A stretch of 64,000 nt of DNA from Lachnospiraceae bacterium YSB2008 (GTDB lineage: Bacteria; Bacillota; Clostridia; Lachnospirales; Lachnospiraceae): the NCBI GenBank assembly GCA_000687655.1, contig JHWR01000007.1:89393-153392 (forward strand). Reading direction: 5' to 3'. The notes below the pieces were generated by a model that saw nothing but the letters and a program-made list of their open reading frames with translations, had not been told where the DNA came from and did not search any database. A program made the position numbers and the translations under genes. This document shows, one piece after another, positions 52,561 through 60,527 of this stretch. Within the stretch, counting starts at the first letter, position 1. Each line of letters starts with the position of its first letter.

Positions 52561-53466
52561 ATGGTATATACCATAACATTTAACCCATCACTTGACTATA
52601 TCGTTACGGTTGATGATTTTAAGCTTGGGCTTACAAACCGGACAACATCGGAGCTGATGCTGCCGGGAGGTAAGGGAGTTAATGTTTCAATCGTTCTCAG
52701 TAATCTCGGAATCGAAAATACTGCCATTTATTTTTCGGCAGGATTTGTTGGTGACGAGATAACAAGAAGGATAAAGGAAAGCGGAATAAAAGCTGATGAG
52801 ATCAGAATCAGCGAAGGATGTTCCAGAATTAACCTTAAGCTTAAATCAATTGATGGTACCGAGATAAATGGTATGGGTCCTGACATCTCTGATGAAGCTA
52901 TAGCAGAACTGTATAAAAAGCTGGATGGATTAAAGGAAGGGGATACTCTTGTTCTTGCAGGAAGTATTCCTTCTAGTATGCCTGAAACCATATACAGTGA
53001 TATTATGGCAAATCTTCAAGGAAAGGGAATTAGGATAGTAGTCGATGCTACCAAAGATCTCCTGCTAAATGTACTCAAATACAAACCATTCCTTATAAAG
53101 CCTAATAACCATGAACTTGGAGAAATCTTTGGTGTCAAACTGGAAACTAGAGAGAGCGTTGTTGAGTACGCTCAGAAGCTGCTTGAAATGGGAGCGGAAA
53201 ATGTAATCATTTCCATGGCCGGTGAAGGTGCGGTATTTGTAAACGGCAATGGAGAAGTATACATGAGAGAAGCTCCGAAAGGGAAACTCGTTAACGGCGT
53301 AGGCGCAGGCGATTCAATGGTAGCAGGATTTATAGCGGGATATCTGACAGAAAAGAATTTGCTCCATGCATTTAAACTGGGACTTAGTTCGGGGTCAGCC
53401 AGCGCATTTTCTGAAAACCTGGCAACAAAAGAAGAAATCATGAAGGTTTATTCAACAGTAGAGTAG
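52561..53466 (+). CDS. fruK: 1-phosphofructokinase
   Basis: 301 residues, PfkB family. ITFNPSLDYIVTVDDF start, PGGKGVNVSIVLSNLG near 38, and the catalytic VGAGDSMVAGF near 248. Phosphorylates fructose 1-phosphate, the product of the fructose PTS, to fructose 1,6-bisphosphate. Tagatose-6-phosphate kinase is a related alternative, but the adjacent fruA decides. ATG 52561 follows AGGAGGT. It is the first gene of the operon, 17 bases before fruA. Confidence 0.94.
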   Translation: MVYTITFNPSLDYIVTVDDFKLGLTNRTTSELMLPGGKGVNVSIVLSNLGIENTAIYFSAGFVGDEITRRIKESGIKADEIRISEGCSRINLKLKSIDGTEINGMGPDISDEAIAELYKKLDGLKEGDTLVLAGSIPSSMPETIYSDIMANLQGKGIRIVVDATKDLLLNVLKYKPFLIKPNNHELGEIFGVKLETRESVVEYAQKLLEMGAENVIISMAGEGAVFVNGNGEVYMREAPKGKLVNGVGAGDSMVAGFIAGYLTEKNLLHAFKLGLSSGSASAFSENLATKEEIMKVYSTVE

Positions 53467-53483
53467 AGAAGGAGGAGCAAAGA

Positions 53484-55571
53484 ATGAAGATTATAGAACT
53501 TCTTGATAAGAAGAGTATAAGTCTTGAAGCGGCACCGAAGTCTAAAAGTGAAGCGCTGGATTTGGCCGTAGATCTTATGGCGGAAAGCGGAAAGATCAAA
53601 GACAAAGAAGCTTATAAAAAACTGGTGTATGCACGTGAAGAAGAAAGCACCACAGGAGTAGGAGAAGGAATAGCTATTCCTCACGGAAAAGGCGACTGTG
53701 TCGACAAGCCGGGACTTGCGGCAATGGTAATAAAAGATGGAGTTGATTTCGAAGCACTTGATGAGGAACCTGTAAATATTCTTTTCCTTATCGCAGCTCC
53801 TGATACAGAAGATAATGTACATCTGGATGTGCTTTCAAAGCTCTCCATGATGCTTATGGATGAAGACTTCCGTAATTCACTCATTAATGCTAAGGATGTT
53901 GACGAGTTTATCGATATCGTAGACAGAACCGATGAGGGAAGAGGAAGTGTTGATGAGACTATAGCCGAAACATCTATAGTTGATGATACATCCGGCGCAC
54001 TTAAGGTTGTTGCCGTAACTTCATGTCCTACCGGAATCGCTCATACTTATATGGCTGCCGAAGGTCTTGAGAAAGCAGCTGATAGGGCGGGTATAAAGAT
54101 TAAGATAGAAACCAGGGGTTCCTCGGGAGCAAAGAATGTCCTTACCGATGAAGATATAGCTGCAGCTGATTGCGTAATAGTAACGGCTGATTCTAAAGTT
54201 CCTATGGATAGATTTAAAGGTAAGAAGGTTATTCAACGTAAGGTTGCAGACGGAATAAATAAAGCCGATGAGTTGATGGGAATTGTTAAAGACGGCTCGG
54301 CGCCTATCTTCTCGGGAGATGCTTCAGAAAGTAGCGAAAGCAAAAAAACAGTAGATCAGGGTAGCGTAGGACATAAGGTTTATACCTGGCTTATGAACGG
54401 TGTTTCCCATATGCTTCCTTTCGTAATCGGTGGTGGTATCCTCGTAGCTATTGCATTCCTGATCGATACAATAGCAGGATACGGAGCAACAGGTGGTGGA
54501 GACTTCGGTAGTATCACACCACTTGCAGCACTTCTTAAGTATATCGGTGGTCTCGCTATGGGACTTATGGTTCCGGTTCTTGCAGGATATATAGCTTATG
54601 CGATAGCCGACAGACCGGGTCTTGCAGTCGGATTTGTAGGTGGTATGCTTGCATCCAACGGTAATGCACTCCTTTCCGGATATACATTTGCAGAAGGCAC
54701 ACTTGTAGACGGAAAAGCAATCGGTGGATTCGGAGAATTCCTTTCCAAGTTTGCATTCCAGCAGCCGAACGGTGGTAATACAGTATCCGGATTCCTCGGC
54801 GGTATCGTAGCAGGTTTCCTTGCAGGGTTTATCGTTCTCGGACTTCAGAAGCTGTGTGCAAATCTTCCACAGGCACTGGATGGAATCAAGCCGACACTTA
54901 TTTATCCACTTGTTGGTATCTTCCTTGAAGGCGTGATAATGTGCTTCATACTTAATCCGCTTATCGGACTTGCAAACACAGGCCTTTCACATATGCTTAC
55001 AGCTATTTCCGATGCGGGAATGCTGACAGTACTCGGACTCATCTTAGGTGCCATGATGGCAATAGATATGGGTGGTCCTATCAATAAAGCGGCTTATGTA
55101 TTCGGTGTTGGTATGCTTACTCAGGCATCCGATTATCTGAACAATGGAATGTCTGCAGACGATCCGAAGGTTGTTGCATGCTATGTATCAATGGCAGCAA
55201 TCATGGTTGGTGGTATGGTTCCACCGGTTGGTATCGCACTTGCATGCTGGATATTCCCTAAGAAGTTTACGAAGGCAGAACGTGGTTCGGCTGTATCAAA
55301 TGTTGTCATGGGTGCTTCATTCATCACTGAGGGAGCTATCCCATTTGCAGCGGCAGATCCACTTCACACTATTCCTTGTACAATGGTTGGAGCAGGAGTT
55401 GCGGGATTCCTTGCAGCACTCTTCAAATGTACACTTATGGCACCTCACGGTGGACTCTTCGTATTCGCAACAGTTGGAAATCCATTTATGTATATCGTAG
55501 CATGGTTGGTTGGTTCGGCAGTTACATGTATAATGCTCGGACTTATCAAGAAGCCGGCTGAAATGAATTGA
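53484..55571 (+). CDS. fruA: PTS fructose EIIABC permease
   Basis: 695 residues. EIIA(Fru) domain 1-150 with active His67 in IAIPHGKG. EIIB domain about 172-275 with phosphocysteine in VTSCPTGIAHTYMAAEGLE near 181. EIIC membrane domain about 300-690 with GGGILVAIAFLID, IDMGGPINKAAYVFG and TEGAIPFAAADP. Imports fructose as fructose 1-phosphate. The domain order A-B-C is the common Firmicute one. Coupled to fruK upstream and to a second HPr gene 53 bases downstream. Confidence 0.96.
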   Translation: MKIIELLDKKSISLEAAPKSKSEALDLAVDLMAESGKIKDKEAYKKLVYAREEESTTGVGEGIAIPHGKGDCVDKPGLAAMVIKDGVDFEALDEEPVNILFLIAAPDTEDNVHLDVLSKLSMMLMDEDFRNSLINAKDVDEFIDIVDRTDEGRGSVDETIAETSIVDDTSGALKVVAVTSCPTGIAHTYMAAEGLEKAADRAGIKIKIETRGSSGAKNVLTDEDIAAADCVIVTADSKVPMDRFKGKKVIQRKVADGINKADELMGIVKDGSAPIFSGDASESSESKKTVDQGSVGHKVYTWLMNGVSHMLPFVIGGGILVAIAFLIDTIAGYGATGGGDFGSITPLAALLKYIGGLAMGLMVPVLAGYIAYAIADRPGLAVGFVGGMLASNGNALLSGYTFAEGTLVDGKAIGGFGEFLSKFAFQQPNGGNTVSGFLGGIVAGFLAGFIVLGLQKLCANLPQALDGIKPTLIYPLVGIFLEGVIMCFILNPLIGLANTGLSHMLTAISDAGMLTVLGLILGAMMAIDMGGPINKAAYVFGVGMLTQASDYLNNGMSADDPKVVACYVSMAAIMVGGMVPPVGIALACWIFPKKFTKAERGSAVSNVVMGASFITEGAIPFAAADPLHTIPCTMVGAGVAGFLAALFKCTLMAPHGGLFVFATVGNPFMYIVAWLVGSAVTCIMLGLIKKPAEMN

Positions 55572-55623
55572 TAAATAAGAAATCAATAACGTAAAAATAT
55601 ATAAAAATTAGGAGGTAACCGAT

Positions 55624-55881
55624 ATGGTAAGTTTTGAGTATGAGATCAAGGATGTTCACGGAATTCACGCAAGACCTGCAACAGATCTGTTTAAGCTGAC
55701 AAAGAATTATGAGTCAGCTGTTAAGGTTGCGAAGGGTGACAGAGAAGTTCCATTCAAGGGACTTATGGGTATCATGTCACTGGGAGCAAAGCAGGGCGAT
55801 ACAGTTAAGTTTACATTCGAAGGTCCTGACGAAGAAGCTGAGATGGCTGCTGTTAAGGAGTTTATGGAAGCAAACCTGTAA
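55624..55881 (+). CDS. ptsH: HPr phosphocarrier protein, Ser46 replaced by Gly
   Basis: 85 residues, paralogue of the HPr in the sucrose-type operon. His15 is intact (GIHARPAT). Position 46 is Gly (VPFKGLMGIMSLG), so the HPr-kinase site is missing here too. The two HPr proteins share the opening (SFEYxIKD) but differ in most surface positions. ATG follows TAGGAGGTAAC. Located between fruA and the FBPase gene, as in a specialised operon-borne HPr. Confidence 0.95.
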   Translation: MVSFEYEIKDVHGIHARPATDLFKLTKNYESAVKVAKGDREVPFKGLMGIMSLGAKQGDTVKFTFEGPDEEAEMAAVKEFMEANL

Positions 55882-55896
55882 AAAGAGGTACGATAG

Positions 55897-57843
55897 ATGA
55901 GAGATATGGATTATTTAAATCTTCTCAGTCACGAGTTTCCGAGTGCACGAAGCTGTGCTGCAGAGATGATAAATCTGAATGCCATCCTGGCACTTCCAAA
56001 GGGAAATGAATTCTTCTTTTCGGATATACATGGTGAGTATGAAAGCTTTATACATCTTATCCGGAGTGCTTCGGGCGTGGTTAAGGCGAAGATCGAAGAT
56101 GTATTCGGCAGCCTTATGACGGAAGAAGAACAAAGTAAGCTCGCGCATCTCATCTATTATCCTAACGAAGTACTTATTACTATGAAACATTCAGGTGAGA
56201 TAGCTGATGGATGGTACGAACGTACCATTCATCAGCTTGTTATGCTTGTAAGGGAAGTTTCTTCGAAGTACACAAGATCAAAGGTTCGTAAAAAGATGCC
56301 CGAAGAATACGGTTATGCAATAGACGAACTGATTCATACGGATGAATCTGAACCTGATAAAAGACTGTACTATAACGAGATAATCAAATCAGTTGCAAAA
56401 ATAGAAGTGGCGGATGATTTCATTATAGCCTTAGCTGAACTTATACAGTCCCTGCTTATCGATACACTTCATATCATCGGAGATATATTCGATCGTGGTC
56501 CGAGAGCTGACTACGTTATGGATGAGCTGATAAAGTTCAGGAACGTGGATATCCAGTGGGGTAATCACGATGTAAGCTGGATGGGCGCCGCAGCGGGAAA
56601 CACAACCTGTATAGCAACAGTTCTGAGAATTGCTACAGGCTATAATTCCTTTGATGTGCTTGAGGACGGATACGGTATAAATCTGAGACCGCTCTCTATG
56701 TTTGCGGATAAGATATATAAGAATGATGAATGTAAATGCTTTTGGCCGCATTTACTTGATGATAATGAATATGATTCTGTTTCACCATCACTTGCCGCAA
56801 AAATGTGCAAGGCAATTTCCATTATCGAACTGAAACTGTCAGGTCAGCTTATAAAGCGTCACGCGGAGTTTCAGATGAATGACAGACTTCTGCTTGATAA
56901 GATCGACTATGAAAAAGGAACGGTTCTTATCGGTGATAAGGAATATAAGATGAAGGATATGAATTTTCCTACGATCGATCCGAAGGATCCGTATAAGCTT
57001 ACGGATGAAGAGGAACAACTCGTTGAGACTCTCAAGATATCATTCCTTCATAGCAGAAGACTTCAGAAACATATCAGATTTTTATATTCTCACGGAAGTA
57101 TATATAAGAAGTACAATAATAACCTTTTGTTCCACGGATGTATTCCGATGGATGAGAATGGGGAATTTATAGTCCTTGCTACCGATGAGGGTAAGTATAG
57201 GGGAAAAGATCTGATGGATTTCTTTGAAGAGAAGATCATAGATGCATATTTTGCGGATGAGTTCGATGAGCCGGAAAAGAAAAAGTACGGAGTTGACCTT
57301 ATGTGGTATATGTGGGCAGGACCTATATCTCCGCTTTTCGGTAAAGACAGAATGGCCACTTTTGAACACATTTTTTTAGAAGAAAAAGAACTGGCTAAAG
57401 AAAACTATAATGCTTATTACGAGTTTTCAAAACAGTCTGAGTATTGCGATAAAATATTCGAAGAATTTGAAATGAATCCGGAGATTTCCCATATAATAAA
57501 CGGTCACGTTCCGGTAAAGGTTGTTAAGGGCGAGAAGCCTGTGAAAGCTAACGGAAAGCTGTATGTGATAGACGGAGGTCTGTCCAAGGCTTATCACAGA
57601 AGAACGGGAATAGCAGGTTATACACTTATATTTAATTCCCATCATCTGGCGCTTGCCGAGCATACGGAATACGACCGAAAGGGAGATAATACTCCGAAAA
57701 TGTATGTTACGGAAATGCTTCCTCGAAGACTGCTTGTAAGGGATACGGACATAGGTGAGGAACTTAAGAAAAGAATATTCGACCTTGAAGAACTGATAGA
57801 GTGCTATCGGATAGGTCTTATCAAAGAACACGAGAGGGGTTAG
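55897..57843 (+). CDS. fbp: fructose-1,6-bisphosphatase, class III
   Basis: 648 residues, the normal length of class III (Firmicute) FBPases. Metallophosphatase motifs: FFSDIHGEYESF near 45, GDIFDRGPRADYV near 194, QWGNHDVSWMG near 219, NGHVPVKVVKGEKP near 535 and the C-terminal GGLSKAYHRRTGIAGYTL. Hydrolyses fructose 1,6-bisphosphate to fructose 6-phosphate. Its place in a fructose operon makes sense: fruK yields the bisphosphate directly, bypassing fructose 6-phosphate, so this enzyme is needed for pentose and wall precursors during growth on fructose. It starts 15 bases after HPr. Confidence 0.95.
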   Translation: MRDMDYLNLLSHEFPSARSCAAEMINLNAILALPKGNEFFFSDIHGEYESFIHLIRSASGVVKAKIEDVFGSLMTEEEQSKLAHLIYYPNEVLITMKHSGEIADGWYERTIHQLVMLVREVSSKYTRSKVRKKMPEEYGYAIDELIHTDESEPDKRLYYNEIIKSVAKIEVADDFIIALAELIQSLLIDTLHIIGDIFDRGPRADYVMDELIKFRNVDIQWGNHDVSWMGAAAGNTTCIATVLRIATGYNSFDVLEDGYGINLRPLSMFADKIYKNDECKCFWPHLLDDNEYDSVSPSLAAKMCKAISIIELKLSGQLIKRHAEFQMNDRLLLDKIDYEKGTVLIGDKEYKMKDMNFPTIDPKDPYKLTDEEEQLVETLKISFLHSRRLQKHIRFLYSHGSIYKKYNNNLLFHGCIPMDENGEFIVLATDEGKYRGKDLMDFFEEKIIDAYFADEFDEPEKKKYGVDLMWYMWAGPISPLFGKDRMATFEHIFLEEKELAKENYNAYYEFSKQSEYCDKIFEEFEMNPEISHIINGHVPVKVVKGEKPVKANGKLYVIDGGLSKAYHRRTGIAGYTLIFNSHHLALAEHTEYDRKGDNTPKMYVTEMLPRRLLVRDTDIGEELKKRIFDLEELIECYRIGLIKEHERG

Positions 57844-57849
57844 TACTGA

Positions 57850-58184
57850 ATGATAATAAAAGAAGGCAGAGCCGTATTTGAAGGTGTTGCCATTGGAAAG
57901 CTTTCTGTTTTCAAAAAATCCGAACAGACTGTAAAAAGAGAAAAAGTAGAGGATGTTGAAGCGGAAGTCTCAAGATGTTGAAGATGATCGTAGACGGAGC
58001 TCATAAGGGAGGAGCCTGGGTCGGAATATGCGGAGAGCTGGGATCGGACCTTTCACTTACAAAAGAGTTTCTGGCTATGGGATATGATGAATTATCGGTT
58101 TCACCGGGAAGAATTCTTCCACTCAGGAAGGTGGTTTTGGAAACAAATGTTTCCGAGTATAAGGAGGAAAAAGGTTACAAATAA
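57850..58184 (+). pseudogene. ptsI: ptsI (PTS Enzyme I) with large internal deletion and frameshift
   Basis: ATG 57850 opens a 43-codon frame (RAVFEGVAIGKLSVF ... VEAEVSR) matching the EI N-terminus and stopping at 57979. A second frame, 57975-58184, reads MLKMIVDGAHKGGAWVGICG and ELGSDLSL ... DELSVSPGRILPLRKVV, the EI C-terminal end including the active-site Cys region. About 450 codons between them are gone: the His-domain, phospho-His189 region and most of the PEP-binding barrel. The two pieces overlap in different frames at the junction. It cannot work as EI, so a functional ptsI must lie elsewhere for the PTS operons to operate. Confidence 0.88.
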
Positions 58185-58200
58185 AACGAGGTGAAGAGAA

Positions 58201-58956
58201 ATGCTTACAGAAGAGCGAAAGTTGCATATACTAAAAAAAGTAAATACTGAGAAAAGTGTGACTGTTCAGGAGTTAACAGATGAACTGGGTGTGTCTGAAT
58301 CAACGATCAGAAGAGATATAACAGCACTTAGTCGTGAAGGTAAGCTTATAAAAGTTTTCGGAGGAGCGGTGGCTCTTGATGAGCCACCATCATCCGAAGA
58401 ATTATCGGTTATTGTTAAAGAATCGATCAATAAAGATGAAAAGCTGAGAATAGCAAAATATGCTGCGAGTCTGATCATGCCCGGAGATTATGTATTTATT
58501 GATTCGGGAACTACAACGGAATATATGATTGATTATATAACCGAGAAACATGCTACATATGTAACGAATGCGGTTTCTCATGCAAAGGATCTGGTAAGAA
58601 AAGGTTGTAAGGTACTTCTTATCGGTGGGGAACTGAAAGAAAATACGGAAGCCGTTGTAGGGGCTGATGCGATCCTGCATATCCAGAAATATCATTTCAC
58701 CAAAGGATTCTTCGGTACAAATGGTATCAATATTGAACTGGGATATACCACTCCGGATGTCAGAGAAGCGCTTATAAAAAGAGTTGCTATTCAGAATACA
58801 CAGATCGGTTCAAGATTTGTTTTGGCGGACCACGATAAGTTCGGGCACTCATCTGCCGTTACATTTGCCGATTTTGGCGGAACGGTTGTGATCACCGATA
58901 AGAATCCGGGAAAACTCTATATGAAATCATTGGATATAAAGATTGTTGATGAGTGA
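58201..58956 (+). CDS. fruR: DeoR-family transcriptional regulator, probable fructose operon repressor
   Basis: 251 residues. DeoR helix-turn-helix at 1-57 (VQELTDELGVSESTIRRDI). The DeoRC sensor domain has DSGTTTEYMIDYI near 100 and the GTNGINIELGYTTPDVREA loop that binds phosphorylated sugars. Repressors of this class at fru operons are released by fructose 1-phosphate or related esters. Location at the 3' end of fruK-fruA-ptsH-fbp supports the assignment, unusual only in being last rather than first. ATG follows GAGGTGAAGAG. Confidence 0.9.
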   Translation: MLTEERKLHILKKVNTEKSVTVQELTDELGVSESTIRRDITALSREGKLIKVFGGAVALDEPPSSEELSVIVKESINKDEKLRIAKYAASLIMPGDYVFIDSGTTTEYMIDYITEKHATYVTNAVSHAKDLVRKGCKVLLIGGELKENTEAVVGADAILHIQKYHFTKGFFGTNGINIELGYTTPDVREALIKRVAIQNTQIGSRFVLADHDKFGHSSAVTFADFGGTVVITDKNPGKLYMKSLDIKIVDE

Positions 58957-59088
58957 TATAGCTTCTATTAGGTTTTTGACGGAAATATACGTTAACAGCA
59001 AATAAAAGATACCATTATGAACGCTATGACCGGGCTGAAACCGCCTATTATAGCAGGGATAAAGTCTAGAAATAATAATCAGAAATAA

Positions 59089-59131
59089 TTAGCACTCACC
59101 TCTTGACAGTGCTAACAATTAGTGTTATAAC
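59089..59131 (+). promoter_or_regulatory. CIRCE operator overlapping the hsp20 promoter
   Basis: TTAGCACTC (59089-59097), nine-base spacer, CAGTGCTAA (59107-59115): the HrcA-binding CIRCE element with one mismatch in 18. A consensus promoter TTGACA (59103-59108), 17 bases, TATAAC (59126-59131) overlaps its right arm, so HrcA would block RNA polymerase. Confidence 0.92.
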
Positions 59132-59240
59132 ATAGTCAGACCAAAGGAATAGAGAAGATTCCAAGATAGAATCCAAACGCTCCTTCCCTTGCTCTTGAAA
59201 CTTATTTAATTATATTTTTCTTGAGAAGGAGGAATGACTT

Positions 59241-59687
59241 ATGTTACTACCTAGTATTTTTGGAGAAAATTTATTGGATGATTGGATGGATTTTCCAAGG
59301 ATGGATTTCGGAGATATAGACCGAAAACTCTATGGAAAAAGAGCTGCACAGGTTATGAAGACTGATGTGCATGAGCATGATGACAAGTATGAGCTTGATA
59401 TTGATCTTCCTGGATTTAAGAAAGACGAGATTAAGTTATCACTTGAAAATGGTTACTTGTCAGTAAGCGCTGCTAAGGGACTTGATAAGGAAGAAAAGGA
59501 TAAGAAGGGCAAACTTATTCGTCAGGAACGTTATGCAGGGGCTATGCAGAGAAGCTTCTATGTAGGAGATGCAGTAAAACAGGAAGATGTCAAAGCTAAA
59601 TTCGAGGATGGTGTACTGAAGCTTTCAATTCCAAAGAATGAGGCAGAGGAGCTTCCAGAAAAACAGTATATAGCTATTGAAGGATAG
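59241..59687 (+). CDS. small heat-shock protein, Hsp20/alpha-crystallin family
   Basis: 148 residues. The alpha-crystallin domain spans about 42-145: KTDVHEHDDKYELDIDLPGF, ENGYLSVSAAK, the ERYAGAMQRSFYVGD loop and the FEDGVLKLSIPK final strand. It is an ATP-independent chaperone that holds unfolding proteins. Regulation is well supported: a CIRCE element overlaps its consensus promoter 110 bases upstream. ATG follows GAGAAGGAGGAATG. Single gene with its own terminator. Confidence 0.95.
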   Translation: MLLPSIFGENLLDDWMDFPRMDFGDIDRKLYGKRAAQVMKTDVHEHDDKYELDIDLPGFKKDEIKLSLENGYLSVSAAKGLDKEEKDKKGKLIRQERYAGAMQRSFYVGDAVKQEDVKAKFEDGVLKLSIPKNEAEELPEKQYIAIEG

Positions 59688-59695
59688 TATGTGAT

Positions 59696-59745
59696 ATAAG
59701 GGATATCATAGTCGCGCATTATGGTGTGGCTGTGGTATCCCTTAT
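59696..59745 (+). terminator. terminator after hsp20
   Basis: Stem ATAAGGGATA/TATCCCTTAT (59696-59705 with 59736-59745), with extra pairing inside the loop, followed by a T-rich tract. Confidence 0.75.
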
Positions 59746-59861
59746 CTAATTGTTTTATTATATATTATATGTCAATGATACCGGATTGAGTATAAAAAGG
59801 ATAATCAAAGTTTTTTAGGGTTTTCCATACTTTTTTAGGGTCAAATAAGAGCAATATTCAG

Positions 59862-59887
59862 CAGGGTCTGGCAAATGCCAGACCCTG
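59862..59887. repeat. perfect 12-bp hairpin at the CPBP truncation point
   Basis: CAGGGTCTGGCA/TGCCAGACCCTG with a two-base loop. It sits exactly where CPBP similarity begins. It could be a terminator relic or a mark of the rearrangement. Two copies of CTTTTTTAGGGT-like sequence (59810-59842) precede it. Confidence 0.85.
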
Positions 59888-60237
59888 AAATGGATAAAAA
59901 ACTTGGATTTCTTATATCGGCTTTTATGACCGGTATTATCTGGGCAATCTGGCATCTGCCTTTATTCTTTATTCCAGGTGTACATCAGTATGGTAAGAAC
60001 TTCCTTGGCTTTACTATCACAGTGATAGGTCTTAGCTTTGCTCTTGCAACGATTCGAAAGGTAACAGGAAGTATCTGGCTGTGTGTACTTTTTCATATGA
60101 TAGTAAATGCAGTGCCGGAATCAATCAGATATGATATTTATAACAGTTATATAGCAAGCACTATTACAACTATAGTAATGATTATAGTTTCCTTAATTGC
60201 TGTCAGTATTTTCAAAAAAGGACTAAACCAGAATTAG
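59875..60237 (+). pseudogene. 5'-truncated CPBP-family intramembrane metalloprotease
   Basis: 120 codons matching the C-terminal half of CPBP (Abi/CAAX) proteases: the motif-2 segment IIWAIWHLPLFF with its His, and LCVLFHMIVNAVPES for motif 3. The N-terminal TM helices and the essential motif 1 (EExxxR) are missing. Upstream is AT-rich sequence without the missing part. The only available ATG (59875) lies inside a perfect hairpin (59862-59887) and has no ribosome site. I judge it a decayed fragment; a functional short form is unlikely. Confidence 0.7.
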
Positions 60238-60527
60238 ACAAAAATTAGAAATTTTCAAGTGTAATAGATTGCACTATTATTAATGACGTATATAAAGCTT
60301 TTTACAAATTACTTGTCTTTATGTGTATAAAGCAGAGAGCAAAGAAATGATTGATACTCAGAATAATGAGCGTTTATTATAAGGGGAGAACGATATTGTA
60401 ATCTTTACGCAACTAAATATAACATAATATATAAGGAATTGTTCGCTTTACTTGGTGGACATTTCCTTGTTTGTTTGTAAAATAATATCAACCCGATGTT
60501 AATAATAGTTGCAAAGGTAGGTTATAT
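60238..60527. other. AT-rich intergenic region, no gene seen
   Basis: 290 bases between the CPBP fragment and the acyltransferase gene. It has stops in all frames and an 11-codon ATG frame at 60346 without support. No clear promoter match or hairpin. It may be eroded sequence from the same event that truncated the CPBP gene. Confidence 0.6.

Noticed and set aside
57975..58184. Independent 69-residue protein
   Set aside because: It is the C-terminal end of PTS Enzyme I in a decayed ptsI, not a separate gene.
59875..60237. Intact small CPBP protein
   Set aside because: It lacks the catalytic EExxxR motif and the first TM helices, and its only ATG is inside a hairpin without a ribosome site.
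60346..60381. Eleven-codon ATG frame in the intergenic region
   Set aside because: Too short, no ribosome site with proper spacing, no recognisable product.
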